64,000 nucleotides of DNA. Source: Antedon mediterranea. Its lineage: Eukaryota; Echinodermata; Crinoidea; Comatulida; Antedonidae. The position numbers were made by a program, and so were the translations under genes. The stretch covers positions 10,840,932-10,904,931 of the forward strand of contig NC_092679.1 of NCBI RefSeq assembly GCF_964355755.1, written 5' to 3'. Numbering within the stretch: the first letter of the stretch is position 1; each line of letters begins with the position of its first letter. Under the pieces are notes generated by a model. It worked only from the letters and a program-made list of their open reading frames with translations, searched no databases and was not told the origin of the DNA. Below are positions 1 to 13,200 of the stretch, in pieces.

Positions 1-291
1 GCTGAACCAGAAACAGACAAACACATACTATTAAAGTGTAAAAGTGTTCAACTTGCATGGAATAATTTTAATTCCATGATTCAAGACTGCTATACACTTA
101 ACAAAACAGTTAATTACTGGATAGAAATAGTTACTGGAACAAAAAGTAAAAATGTAAATGAATTAATCTCATTGTTAACCTTTTGTATTTACAAATCTAA
201 ATATATCAAATCGTCAGAAAAATATACAAAAAGATCAACAATGATTTGGAGCTTTTTCCGAGTAGAACTCGAAACACAATTTATTAGCTAA
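1..291 (+). CDS. C-terminal end of a non-LTR retrotransposon ORF2 (partial)
   Basis: An open frame enters at the left edge and stops at 291. Its first residues read ETDKHILLKCKSVQLAW, which fits the ETxxH...C...W zinc-knuckle-like tail found after the reverse transcriptase in many LINE ORF2 proteins. The next ~75 residues (SSEKYTKRSTMIWSFFRVEL and before) fit the basic C-terminal end of such proteins. The reverse transcriptase itself would lie outside the window, so clade and activity cannot be judged; a Tx1/I-like element is a guess. The downstream AT-rich stretch with a minisatellite may be its 3' UTR. There is no host-gene context. Confidence 0.55.
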   Translation, partial: AEPETDKHILLKCKSVQLAWNNFNSMIQDCYTLNKTVNYWIEIVTGTKSKNVNELISLLTFCIYKSKYIKSSEKYTKRSTMIWSFFRVELETQFIS

Positions 292-440
292 CCTAAAATT
301 AAAAAGGAATACAGAAGTAACTTTTAATACACTTATTGTATTTTACTATAAAACAGAAAGATGAAAAAGAAGGAAAGAAATATAGATTGAAAAACAACGC
401 TTCAATACGTTGACCAAATTTTATAAGAGGGTATGTGCCA

Positions 441-552
441 ATATAACCAATTATGTTATGTTTGAAAAGATAACCAATTATGTTATGTTTGAAAAGATAA
501 CCAATTATGTTATGTTTTAAAAGATAACCAATTATGTTATGGTTTAAAAGAT
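441..552. repeat. 27-bp minisatellite, about 4-5 units
   Basis: The unit contains ATAACCAATTATGTTATG followed by a T/A-rich spacer ending in AAAAG, and is repeated at about 27-bp spacing with few differences. It lies ~150 bp after the LINE ORF2 stop, so it may belong to that element's 3' UTR. The minus-strand reading through it gives only a repeated peptide and is not a gene. Confidence 0.85.
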
Positions 553-718
553 AAAGTAAAAAGATATCTCTTATAACCATATTATTGTACATACATGTTA
601 TAAACACATTTTTTAAATATTTATTCTTTGTATATCTTTATCATGGAATAGACTAATGAATAAAAGTGGAATAAACCCACGAAAGAGAGTAAAAAAGGAT
701 ATCTCTATTTAAAAATAA

Positions 719-800
719 CACCTGATGAAGGGCTAGTGTTGCCCGAATGCTCTGCTAACTTTTCTGGCAGTTTTACTTTATAGTCTTGATTTAGCTTTTC
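719..800 (+). other. Hammerhead-like / Penelope-tail-like sequence (weak)
   Basis: CCTGATGAAGGGC, a short loop and GCCCGAAT resemble the CUGANGA-stem II-GAA core of the hammerhead ribozymes carried by Penelope-like elements. Stem II (GGGC/GCCC) can pair. The base after GAA is T rather than A, and stems I and III are not obvious, so this is at best a relic or a chance match. No GIY-YIG ORF lies directly upstream. Confidence 0.2.
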
Positions 801-939
801 GCTCTTTTTTGTATCTCCATTGAGATCCAGCCACGTCACTGATACCCACAGTATTGTCATTTCATTAATTTGCCTTTGGATCTATTTAAAACTAAGATAT
901 CTCTATTTAAAAGTATATCAGTGAGGTAAAGCCGAAGGT

Positions 940-1125
940 TAGAGGGCGTACCCCAGACTGAAAAGTGATTCAAACAGGACGAGGGGGAAACCAACTAGAT
1001 GGCGGCCGTAAATGTGTTCAAAAACATTATTTAATATATAAAAATAAAAATCTAATATAATACATTAAGAACACATACATTTCAACACATATTCTTGTCA
1101 AAGCACAGTGTAGTTTTTATAAATT
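940..1125. repeat. Dispersed repeat, copy A
   Basis: The stretch from AGAGGGCGTACCCCAGACTG through GTCAAAGCACAGTGTAG is closely matched in the same orientation at 28404-28572. Both copies include ATGGCGGC..GTAAATGTGTTCAAAA. No ORF is present. The boundaries are approximate because only the shared part can be defined. Confidence 0.75.
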
Positions 1126-1130
1126 AAACA

Positions 1131-1769
1131 TATTGTTAATCGCAATGAAATGAATATTTTCTTGGTAATCTAGCATTTTTCGCGCCGCTGCTCTAGCCAG
1201 CTATGTCCCATAAGGACATATTCATTAATAAGCTGTTTCATAGCGGTAGCTTTAGTATCTAAGGCCGACAGATTTGCGAATTTGTGAACACACACAGACA
1301 AAACAATTTGTATGTATTGTTGAACATGAAAACAACTTAACAATTTGTGTTTCCGCAGCAATGTATTTTTAATCTATTTATGTTAAACTTTTTTATTTTA
1401 TCTATATAATGTATCAAAAATAATGCACCACGAAAAACACCCAAAATAAATAGTTTGGCATTTTATACTTTCGTTGGTGTTTGCGTGCATCATCTAATAC
1501 ACACAGCACCATTTTCATTAGCGTCTTCTATTTTCGCAAAGTCTGAACATTAAAAAGTAAAGTATAATTAGTTCCATATCCAGTATTGCTTTCACTTTTT
1601 AGTCTACATATATTTCAAAGTGTATGACAAATCAATGGCCGTAAATACAATAGTTCCCAATTTTATTCTTGATGCAATTTGTTTTTATTTTAATAATTTT
1701 TTTAAGTACTTTTATCAGAGTGCGCTTTTATTATACTTGCCCATGCAAAGTATCTATCTCTATGGTACA
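1131..1769. other. AT-rich stretch, nothing recognised
   Basis: I see no gene, RNA or clear repeat. The short open frames are random in composition and lack splice or domain support. Confidence 0.5.
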
Positions 1770-2165
1770 ACGTTGTATCAACGTTGAAATCAGGTTGATG
1801 TCTGACAATTCAAGGTCGATCTGCCTTCGTCGATACAACGTCACTATTTAACGTCAATACAATTGAAATCAGATTGAAGCCTGACCATTTAAGATCGATC
1901 TACGATATCGTCGAAACGTCACTATTTAACATTGATGAAGTCAGGTCAAAAGTCTTACAAGGTAGTGTCGGTCTGCCATTGTTGATACAACGTCACTATA
2001 TTAACGTTGATACAACGTTGAAAATTAGGTTGAAGCCTGACAATTTAAGACCGATCTACCTTTTTCGATAATAATCAGGTTGAACAAGCTGTCGAAACGA
2101 CGTCACTATTTAACGTTGATACAACGTTGAAATCAGGTTGAATACTGACAATTTAATCGATCATA
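1770..2165. repeat. Degenerate tandem repeat, about 4 units
   Basis: Motifs such as GTTGATACAACGTTGAAA, TCAGGTTGAAGCCTGAC and ACGTCACTATTTAACG recur in order four times at irregular 75-110-bp spacing. Short open frames run through it because the repeat lacks stops in one frame, and they are not genes. Confidence 0.75.
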
Positions 2166-4880
2166 TTAAACGATGAACCCTTCACATAAAAAGCGTCGAT
2201 TTTCGCACACAATTTTGTCTTTTTCCACGATTTATGTTGAGTAATAATAAATGTATTATTCGGTTTAATTTATGAGCATATCAATACCATACATTCTACG
2301 TGAAAAAGTCAAGCTAATGTGTTTGAAGTAAAAAAAGTTCATGGTCAAAAGAAAGTTAATCGAACACGCACCCATAAACTTTATTATTTTAGGTATAACA
2401 ACATACAAGAAGTTCAAATAAAGATAACTGTATAATATATCAATGTCATAATCAACGTTATAACATTAAATTTAAAACTAATATACGTAACTGATCTTGT
2501 ATGCAATAGAAAAACAATTGCCGTATACAGGAACATTCTCTATATTATTAAACCTGCTGTTTGTCTTTCAGTCGCTTAGTTTTCTTGGTACATCTCTGAA
2601 GAATCTAAAGAACCACGTTCCGTCTTAGATGCTAAAGAATGAAGTTTTTAAATAATGGTGGTCTGAGAAAATATAGGCTTAATTGTTTTCAAATATAAAA
2701 TAAGAGTTAACACAGTTGGGTCATTTTTTCATGACCTAGCGACTTTTTGACTGTGTGCTTATTGATTAATAAAACCCGATTAATATATTTTTATGTCACC
2801 AATGAAAACTATAAAGAAGAATAAGAATTCGTCAAAAGATTGCTAATGATAGCAAACTCATACACGACTGTGACCGTCCAAAATTATAATAAAATATACT
2901 TACTTGTACAGTATCAGCAAAAAAACAGATATTTGTCTGCTTCATACGCATAGTTTTCAGTTAATTTACTTTTTAGCAGATTGTAGGCCTAATTAAATTA
3001 ACATTGAATATTTAAAATATGTTTCAGAAAGTGCATTACTGCTTGATAAGCAATAAAGGAATGGCCCATTTGTAAATGACTTTATTTTTATGTTAAGGTA
3101 GGCTTACTCCCATTGGCTAAGGTTATGATAATTTTGTTTGTATTTTCTATTATTTTGTTTAAAGCGTAATGTAATCGTTATCGGTTAGAACACTATTTAT
3201 ATTCCACATATATTGATTAATACTGTATACACGAAATTGTTTGATCGAAGAATATCTTATGTCGGTAGACAGTACTTCATAGAAGACTATATTTTGGTGT
3301 ATATCGAAAGTGTTTTTACGTCTCCACCTGAACTGAGTTACTGGTCAAAGTAAGATAGATTAACGTTGCCAATTGATATACTACTGACCAAAGAGGCAAA
3401 ATAACGACTTGAAATTAAAATATGATAGTTCAAAGCAGACCATTAAGAGCGAACAATAAACCCAAGAGGTTTAATGATTTTAAGGTGTAAAAAAGTCATA
3501 TATAGTGATGAGGTATGTTAATTTAAAATTCTTTTAATGCAAAGTTGGGTGTCTAGAAAACTCAGATATATCTGAGTTTTATCAATTGGATCGTCCCATT
3601 ATTAATCAGAGGGTAGATTGTTTGAAATACTACAGTATTATACATGTTCTTAATTACTACTACTACCGAGATGTCTGCCCATGTTGCAAGCCGTAATGTC
3701 TTCTTTCTTGAGCCCACTCTGTCACGGCAGTTAGTTTCAAAAGATGTTTAAATTAAATAATGTATTAATAATGATTAGGATGGTATTTATTTGAATAAAA
3801 GCCTCTCCAATAAAACATCACTTTGAATAATAATCCCCCCCTCCAACCCAACTATCTAATAAACGTCCATCCACATTTATAATAACACAATTATACTATT
3901 TGTAGTAGAATTCATTGCACTGTTATCTACAATTTACCAAGCATTTGTTATTCTTTTTTACCACTTTTCATATTTGATTATAAATGTTACCATATTATTA
4001 AAACGAAAACTAAAAAAATTAACATATATCCCTCGAATATGCACCTCCCTCAAATGAACTCCGCCTCCCCAAAGGGCCCTACCAAACAATAAACACTATA
4101 CTTTAAAATGTTATTAATCATCTAAAACACTGTGAAACAGAGCAGTTTAGTTTTACGAATGTCAAGCATTTTCAATAATGGTAACCGACAGAAAACGTAC
4201 AAGGAGAACATTATCATTCCGATAACCATCGTCTACACCCTCTAGTGATTATTAATTAAGGTTAAGCTATCAGTAGTGACCGATAGTCGTGTATATTACT
4301 ATGATTTTATTTTTATAGCATTATAAAGTTTAGTATGTAAATGTCACAAATTAAATTAAGTTGTTGAAGTAAGGGATATTGCGCGCATAGTTAGTCCCTA
4401 GTTAAGAATGACCTTTCCAGTTGAACCTGTAGTTTAAACCAAACAAACAAAATTATGTTGTGATTTGTTCTAGAATCAACCAAATTTTTACTGGACTAAA
4501 TACTGACATAATGCTGTATTTTATGCTGAATAAATACAACTTACCAAAACGACAATTGCAATAAATGTAACCTTTATTCGCATTAAAACAAATATGCTTT
4601 AGAGCAGATGCTTTAGATCCACTATATTGTATAATATAATAAGTGTTACAAACCGAAATATGTAACACATGGTAGTGTTTAAACACATTTACCATATGTT
4701 GTTATGATCTGGCATCTGCTTGTGTAGTCCTTTATCTAAAACAAGTAAACACTTTTAATATAAAATGCAATTAGTGATAAATTATATAGCAAACTGTACC
4801 ACAAATATTGTACTAATACTCTAATTCTTTTAAACAAAGTACTACTAAATTACTAAACTGAATGCAAAATATTTACAAAT
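2166..4880. other. Intergenic AT-rich DNA
   Basis: Apart from the 24-bp palindrome at 3557-3580 I see no supported feature. The open frame at 4453-4695 (minus) has no recognisable domain. The right part may be downstream flank of the ZNF318-like gene. Confidence 0.5.
3557..3580. repeat. Perfect 24-bp palindrome
   Basis: AAAACTCAGATA is followed directly by its reverse complement. The same arm sequence occurs at 26303-26330, there split by a 2-nt spacer. It may be the tip of a hairpin MITE. Confidence 0.8.
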
Positions 4881-5925
4881 AGAAAAAAAAGCAACAAAGG
4901 ATAAAAACATGTTTTGTAAACAAATTATTTTACATTATCACAATAAAATCCATTCTAAAATTTGAATTGACCGCTTAGTTTCTACTATTATAATAGTAAT
5001 ATAATCATTCATCTATGGTAAACAACTGGCTGACAAATTTGCCATGTTTCCTACTATGACTTATTCCATCATTTAACCACATAACAAAAGAAAGAACACA
5101 GGCACCTTCATCACTCTGATACAACACATTCCTTTGAATTACTTGCTATAAAAACTGTATGATTAATATGGTATTTCTAATAATAGTATTTCTGTAATGT
5201 ATTAGCCAGAGTCAATGAAAGGCACCATGACATCTTCCCAAGTCAGTAATTTTATGTGTGGAAATCAGTCAAGTAAAATAATCACAGACAAATTGTCACC
5301 ACTTTTATTAAAGGTAAAAAACATTATCTAGCTAAGGCTAAGTTATAGACAAATCAATTTATTTTACAGTTTCCACTGTACTTCTGCCTCCATAGATACA
5401 ATAATTTCACATAGGCCTACAATAAAAATTCTATTGGACATTTGTAAAATCAGAATTATTGCAAAGCAGTTTCTTTGCATTCAAACTATTTATACTGTAT
5501 AGTTTAACACATATAATAATAGTGTTATATATACTTATTTTTTATAAGCTACTGTGTAAAGCTAGTATATATTTGCAATAAGCCTACATAAAAACTGCAA
5601 TAACATACAGAAAAAAAACCAAACATTTTATTTATGTGCATTACAGTACACCTAAAAAGTATTCAATGTCGACAATTACTGAAATGAGAATAATCATAAT
5701 TATACTTTTCATCTGGAAAGAATTTTGACATACATATTTACAACCAAATATTGATGAAACACCATCATCATTTTTGTCTTTCCACAAATAATGTACTATA
5801 ATATAAGGAAATACAGTCCTTGAAAATTGATTGATTTTAAAGAATACGCCTGAACCTTGTATATATAATATATATATTTACCAAATAAAAAGAAAATTGC
5901 CAATACAAGCCTTCCTAGTTTTCAA
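4881..5925 (-). other. Presumed 3' UTR of the ZNF318-like gene
   Basis: The stretch follows the stop codon of the last coding exon. It is AT-rich with several minus-strand AATAAA signals (for example TTTATT near 5305 and 5628 on the plus strand). The true cleavage site cannot be chosen from sequence, and no protein-coding signal is seen. Confidence 0.4.
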
Positions 5926-7206
5926 TCACTTTCCACTAAAAAACAGTCCATAGATACTCTCCTTCGATGATGTTGTTAATGTTTCTTTGGGACCAGTGTT
6001 TACTTTGTTCTTGCTAACTGGTGGAGGTGGTTTAACCTTCACACCCATGGAGGATGTTGACATGAAAGAATCCATTCCAGGAATTTCAGTACCATCCTCC
6101 ATAAACATATCATCGATAGAATACAGATCCTCTTCAGGAGGAATATTTGAAACTGGACTATTATGAGGCGACATTCCTGGAGGAGCAATACTCAATGGTG
6201 ATTGGATACTATCTTTTTCTGTTAGTTTCTTATGAGTAAAACTTTCAGCTGGCAATTCTTTTGACTGAACAGCAGCAACACATTGTGGTGTCGGTTTTAA
6301 AATACATGGAGGTGGAGGACCATCACCAGATAATTGAATGATATTTGAAGGTGCAGGTCTGGTTTTCATTTCTTGGTTAATATTGTGTGATCTTTGAATT
6401 ACAATTGCCGCTTCTAGCATCGCATTTTCCCTAGCTTCCTTCATTGACTTAGCAAGAGCTTCATCTTTCTGTACCTTCTCTAGTTGTTGTTTAGCTGCTA
6501 ATTGTGCTCTGGCCATATGAGCTTGCATTTCCTTCGCAATATGAGCCATCTGCTGAGCTTCCTTACTTTTTTCATTTTTAGTGGCAGGTTTTTCAATTTT
6601 TGAATCTAATTTAGGTTTCCCACGACCTCTACTTACAGTTTTACGACCAGGCATTCTTCCAATAAAAGCAGGCTTTGGAATGTTTGCTGAAGGTGCAGTT
6701 GCAGTTGTTGTGACAATCAAACTGGCTGCACCAGACATTTTAGAAGAAACAGATTTACTGACGTCATGCTTTTTGTTCATATTATCAGGTTGACTCACCT
6801 CCTTACCACTGAAAGCTGCTGCTATGTCTCCTTCCCCAGGTAAATAGACTTCTTTATTTTCATCACCATATTTGTCCATCTTCTTTCCAGATGATGGATT
6901 CTTTTGAGATGGCTTTGGTTGAAATATATCAACAGACTTACGAACCTGTAATTCTGGGGGAAGTTTAGGTCCTTCATATATAAGTAGATTTGAAGAAGGC
7001 TGTCTAATATTAGCAGTCTCACTAATCTCTTGTTTTACATCTTTCATACAATCTTCATTCTTGAATGCAAACTTGCCAAATCCACCTTCTTTCTTGGTGA
7101 CTTTAATACTACCTGGGTCTGGTTTATCATCGTCTTGCTTACCTAAAGCAGCAGCCCTTATCAACTCCAGTTCCTTCTCATAAAGTGGATTCTCATCAAT
7201 GTATTT
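5926..7206 (-). CDS. ZNF318: ZNF318-like exon 7 (last coding exon)
   Basis: The acceptor CATTTCTAG| precedes AAATACATTGATGAG. The exon begins KYIDENPLYEKELELIR, continuous with finger 2, then a GGFGKFAF motif (ZNF318 has SSFGKFSW), an Ala/Gln-rich helix around MAHIAKEMQAHMARAQLAA, Pro-rich linkers, and ends SIYGLFFSGK before TAA at 5926. The last motif resembles DLYDIFYSSG near the C-terminal third of vertebrate ZNF318, so this homologue is shorter at the C-terminus (1757 against roughly 2280 residues). Confidence 0.88.
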   Translation of the reverse strand, partial: KYIDENPLYEKELELIRAAALGKQDDDKPDPGSIKVTKKEGGFGKFAFKNEDCMKDVKQEISETANIRQPSSNLLIYEGPKLPPELQVRKSVDIFQPKPSQKNPSSGKKMDKYGDENKEVYLPGEGDIAAAFSGKEVSQPDNMNKKHDVSKSVSSKMSGAASLIVTTTATAPSANIPKPAFIGRMPGRKTVSRGRGKPKLDSKIEKPATKNEKSKEAQQMAHIAKEMQAHMARAQLAAKQQLEKVQKDEALAKSMKEARENAMLEAAIVIQRSHNINQEMKTRPAPSNIIQLSGDGPPPPCILKPTPQCVAAVQSKELPAESFTHKKLTEKDSIQSPLSIAPPGMSPHNSPVSNIPPEEDLYSIDDMFMEDGTEIPGMDSFMSTSSMGVKVKPPPPVSKNKVNTGPKETLTTSSKESIYGLFFSGK

Positions 7207-10200
7207 CTAGAAATGGTAAACACAATGGGTAACTAATAAAAAACTGGAACATCTGGATCTAGGTATGTTAAGGAGCATTCAATTTTGCAGGTGCATAAGC
7301 CATGCATACACATCACTGTTTAACATTGAACAGATCAGCAGCACAGTGAATACACAGGACTAAGTTCTTAATTTTTAAAATATGTATACATATGCCTATG
7401 TGTGTACAGTACTATGAATCTTTATACAGATGCTTTTTTTAAATCTTCCTCGTTCATTAGGCATTTTTAGGTTTTGACTAGTACCCATTTCACACGTACA
7501 ATCTTTTTCAAATGTAGCAAGTTGTTACAAAGATTCATGCGTGTGAATCTTGTTACAAAGGCTTGTAAAACATCATAGGCCTATGCTATGTCAGGCCAAG
7601 TGAATAGATTGAGCATGATTTAATATACAAAAAGAAAACTTAAGATAGAAAATCTGTTGTTTTTGTAATTTTAACTGTTTTTTTACGAGTTGTTACAAAA
7701 GGTCAATAATGCATGTACTAACACAGTACAAATAACTCAGAAATTATTGATGTTTATAACTTTTTACAACTTAGTACATTTGGTCTACGTGTGAAATGTA
7801 TTGGTTTTATTTTTAGAACCAACGTAAGAAACTACTAAAACATTGCATGTCCACAATGGGTTTAGAAGAGGAGGTTGTTTAATTCAACCTTATTTTTTAA
7901 AACTTGTCTCTTTGGAACACGATTGTCTGCTTTCTTTACCTGATAAGCCATGTTATGTTCTACACTTTTTAAATGTTCAGCAGAACAAGCTGCATCACCA
8001 AAAAAATTCTTGCAGAGTTTACAGTAAAATCCATTAACTGGCATCATGAAATCAACACCTGGTGGAAGAGTTCTTAATACATTATCAACTATTTCAAGAT
8101 ATTATAGTGCATCAATTGATTAGATTGTATGCTTTTATTAAAGTGTTCATATATTTTAAGTAATCCTATAACTTCAGAGCTTCAAGATTCTTTATCTAAT
8201 ATTATTTAGTTTTAATTAAAAAATATTCAAACATAATTTAAACCAAAGTCTGTGAACACACGAAGAAACACATCAGCTGAAAACATATTGTAGCTACAAA
8301 CTCTATTGTAAATTAGATGTTTTTAACTTTATGCTTTTCAGTCATAATTAGTAGTTTGAAATACATGGGTTATAAAACAAACAAAAAAATAGAAACAGTG
8401 GAAACTCGCGTCATAGAAAATAACTTATAGTAATAATAAACATACCTTTTAAAGGAGCAGCAACAGTTTTTGATGATGATGGGTGTGGATTTGCTTTCAT
8501 ATCCGACATCCAAGGCCTATCAAATGGATCACATTTCTAGGAAAGAAACTTTACTGAATCAGTCAAAAGTAAAATCAGTTTTTTTGTTAGATTTTGAAAG
8601 TAAAACAAAACATTTAAAATGAAATATATATACAGCCTTGAGTACACAGCATTTGCATGTCTACTGTGTTTCAAAAAACTGAAAACCAACACAAACTGAT
8701 AGAAGATGATTCTTGCACTAATTACGATACTAGTCATTACCGTATTATGATCACTGATGTCACTATGTGGCTAATTTTGACAATGGCAAATATGATCAAA
8801 GCATATGGGCAAGATCCAACTGTGAATCATTGTGTCTAGCTACATGGTCTGATGCAGCAATTATACAACTGCAGCAATCATTTGATCAGTTACGGTAGTT
8901 TATCTCAATGTGTAGAAAATGAACTGAAAATTGTAATTTTCTATTATAAAACTATACAGAATAAATAACAACAATAATTTAGTCACAATAGGTTTCATGG
9001 TGTGGAAATAGTAATACTGTAAATATTTCAAGGAAACACTACTCCAAATTAATACCCAACAAATTAAAATATTCTATAAGAAAAATATATGCCATACTTA
9101 AAATGCCTATGTTGTATTTTAAAGCTGTTATTATGTAACAAACCACCTAAAATTCTACTACAAACATGTTCTTACCTGTAGGTGTTTCTTTGAATGAAGA
9201 TGAATAAAAACCTCATTCAATCTCGCTAGCGACATTTTGCACATCTTGCAAAAGTGAGAGCCAGGGTCAAAGTAAGAAAATTCAAACTGAAACTTTTCTT
9301 TTGGTTTGTTTTTGACACTTTCTTTTTCCAATTGTTTTCTTTCTTCTTGCTTGATATTTTCTTCTAAATGTTTTCTTTTTTCTTCTTGATTGCTTCTTTT
9401 GCTATCATGTCGCCTTTCACCTACATCTCGGTCATCAACCTAATCAAAATGCAGTATGTTCATCTGATTTACAAATTAGAAACTTTGTTGTTTTGTTAAA
9501 GTGGTAACAGACAATAATACTGCAATATTAAATTAAATGCAAGCTAAGGTATTAATAGCATGCATCTATAGAATATGGTATTGCTAAGTGCAACTCTTGA
9601 TAGCTGAGTAAATAGGCAACCACTCCCGTAATGTTGTGTGATGTTTAGACATTATATAATTTCCTGTATGTGTACTTGCTAATATCGAAAATTATCTTGG
9701 AAAACATATTTTATGTTTACATGTTCATATTAGCTGACAAAAATGACTTGATATCAAATGCTACAAGTCAAGTCAAGTACTACATAGTTTAGATCCTACT
9801 CTTGAACTACTTGGTTGGTTCGTTTAATATTATAATAGTGAAAACCTTTAACAGTTATGTGATGCTGTTGATTTTGCATAACCTTACAATTTAACTACTG
9901 TATTTTGGAAATGCATGGTGCATAAACAAAATGAAAGGATCAAAAGATATGAGCAATCCATTACAACCTAATTATAAAGGGACAATACTTACAGCTTTGT
10001 TTTTTCGTCCGTCTTCTCTACTATCACTACGTTTCGGGGAATACTTTCGTTTATCATATCTCGAAGAGTCTCTGCTTGAACGGCGAATATCTTTACACTC
10101 TTTGCTTCTATCCTCTTTGTCTAATGTATCTTGTCTCTGTGGTGACATTCTGTTTCCATTCCGCGGAAAAGAGGAACGTTTACGAACAAACTCATTTGGC

Positions 10201-13200
10201 TCTGAACTAGACAATCTACTCGATTTTGAAGATTCTTTTTCTGGTGATACTGAAATGCTTCTATTTTCTCTAGCACTCTTTTCTTTCTTTGCACTTTCAT
10301 TTCTCTTTTTCTCAGTGTAATCCCTTCTAAGTTGATGAATCTGATTTGCAATTGCATCTTGAAGCATAGTATTTTCCATCAGTACGGGATCTTTTGAATC
10401 TCTGCGATAGTTCCGTTTCCTTATTAATTCAGATTGCTGCTTACGTAGCCTACAAAGTTCTTCTTCCAACATCTCCATTCGACGAAGATATATCGCTTTT
10501 TCATCTTGTAATTGTTTTTTTTTTTCTGTCAACTCTTTATTTTTAGCAACAGATTCTTTTTTCTTTTTCAGAATCTCAAGAGTCTTCTCTTTTATATCAT
10601 CTTCAAGTTCTTTTCTTGTCACAGGACGCTGCCTTGCTATTTTTTCAAATTTCTCCTTTACTTCTAAAACTGCTTGTTTTTTGGCATCCCGTTCATCATC
10701 AGAATCCGTATTAACAGTTCCTTGCCTTTCATTCAATTGTTCCAGTTCGTCCTCCGAGGAAAGGTATTCTGTGCTTACAACAGTTGGCATATTTACAAGT
10801 CCCAGTCTGCGATTTGTTTCTTTTTCTATGTCACGAACTGGCCTATCTCTAGTTGTTTTTGATTGTTTCTTTCTACCATCAGATTCTGAATCATCACTGG
10901 CATATTTTGGTCGTTTTCTGCGATCTATATCATCATCATCGTTATCACTACTGATTTCACGTCTTGACTTTCGTTTATGCTTCTTTGACTTCTCAAGTGA
11001 TCTACTATGCGACTCAAAATTGATTTTCCCATCTTCTGGATGTTGCTGTTGTTGTTGCTGTTGATATCCATAAGTTGAGGAATACTCATAATATGGAAAT
11101 TGCTGCATATATGGATTCGCATTAAATTGACCATGAGTAGGATTAAAAGGGCTCTGGTGGGATGAATACATCATATGTTGCATTTCAATTGGTGGAAATC
11201 CATGAATAGGAGGATGAACAATACCAACTGGTGGATTTCTTGGAGGAAAGGTAGGGTAATTAGCATACTGAATAGACGATGGTGGATATATATGCGAATC
11301 ATTATAATTAAATGCTTCATTAGGACCTGGCTTACTTTGACTTTCATGGACTGCTGTTTTTGGCTCCATTGATTTTCGCATATTGTCAGTTGCTTCCTCT
11401 TTTATTAATGTGTCTAACCCTCCATCAAACCCTGAACTCAAGAAAGATGCTGACTGGTCAAACGTTCCAAATGGCACATCTTTAGAGTTTTGCGCTTGTT
11501 TACTATCTGGTTTAACATCACCTACTTCAATGTACGTGGAGTTTTTAGATTTTTGTTCAGTTGATGAAGTTTCTTCACTTTTTTTTTGCTGTTGAATCTT
11601 TTTAGCAAGGTCAAAATCAAAGCCTATGGCAGATAATATTTTTTGGACCTGAGTATTCTGAAAGTCAGGCTGGTTGGTTACTTGCAACTCTTCTGCTATC
11701 TCAGAAGAATTAAACTGTGGTACATACTTTTCTTCACTTTCCTTTAAAGGTGATTGATAATTTACTTCAGTGCTATTTTTTGTATTGTACTGATCATTAT
11801 GATCCCTATGTTGCTCATTTTCTGTTTCATCATCTCCATACAAAAACTCTTCTTCATCATCAATTGATGGAAATCCAAACCGATTAGATTTTAAATTTTC
11901 TTCAGATGGTTCATCCAATAAATCAAGACCAGGCAAAGACCCTTCTATATTTCTAGAGAATATACTAGAGTATACAGACAACTCGGGTTCTGCTGTTGTT
12001 GGTACATTCTTTAATATAGACTTTATTGGTTTGTCAGGTTCTGGTTGGCTTACTATTGGAGCAGGATTTTTTGTCCGTTTTAAGATAGATTTAGCAGGCT
12101 TAATAGTGGGTCCAGACAAACCTGCTGCTTCCTTTAGTGTCTCAGTCAATGATTTAGATTTTTCTTTCATTTTATTTGCATCAAAACTTGAATGTGTTAT
12201 GTGTGAAAGGTCATTTAAAAGTTTTTGAACTGAATTTTGGCCATCGTCTGACACGGCTTGTTGTAATTTAGAAGCATGGGGATATTTGTTATCAATCTTG
12301 CTTGGAGGATCTTCAACAAGCTCATGGGTGGAAACCCTCAGTCTAGGGTCATTATTTCTTGATTGTGTATACTTCATAGATTCTTCAGCTTTAAAACTAT
12401 GTTGTGATACTGATGCTTGGTGCTTCTTTATTTTACCGCCTTTATCAGGAGAAGGCGACCTGCTGCTTCTTCTGGAACTACTACTGCTGCTTCTACTGCT
12501 ACTATTCTTTACAACACTTGTTTTACTCTTACGATGATATTCATCATATATTTTCCTCTGCTTTTCATCGTGCATGGGTCCACTTGAATTATCAATTTGG
12601 TTCCCAGTTTGAAACTCATATTTTGAACTGTAAAAAACAATATATATTATGTTAATTATTGCAGGATTATTTCTATTATTTCATTTATTTATTATGTCCT
12701 GGGACCCCAAAAGCAACAGTCACCATAGAAAATGAAATGTCTGGGGTCCCAGAAGAACCTAATTACATAAAATTAAAAATTAATATACAGTTTAAAATAC
12801 ATTTAAAAACAAGAAACAGGGGAAAAAGAAAGCACCAAAATATGTATTTCTAATATATAGATATCCCACTATTCGTTCAATGCAAATGAACGCGAGACAC
12901 TATGGGCGTTGCCATTTATTCAATTTCAAGGGTGCCTCGCACGTCAAGTAGAGAAACATAAAGTTATTGATACCAATTAACATAAAATGTAATGTTACTT
13001 TTATAGAAAGTAAAAATTAATCATATTTTTGTGCTTTGGAATGAAAAATTTGTGTTTCAATTATCTGAAATTGTTTTGGTACACCGGACTATCTACCATT
13101 TTTATTATTTATTTTACAATTAATTGTTTATCATTGAACAGAGATAGAGAAATTAATATCTTTAGAAACACTTCATGATCAGAGTGAATAAATAGATTCT

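Noticed and set aside
9931-11595. Several plus-strand open frames (9931-10320, 10681-11064, 11175-11595)
   Set aside because: They are antisense to the large ZNF318-like exon 3. They are Ser/Leu/Cys-rich mirror images of its Lys/Glu/Ser codons and have no domains of their own.
12031-12655. Plus-strand open frames with long Leu or Cys runs
   Set aside because: They are antisense readings of the serine tract at the start of exon 3.
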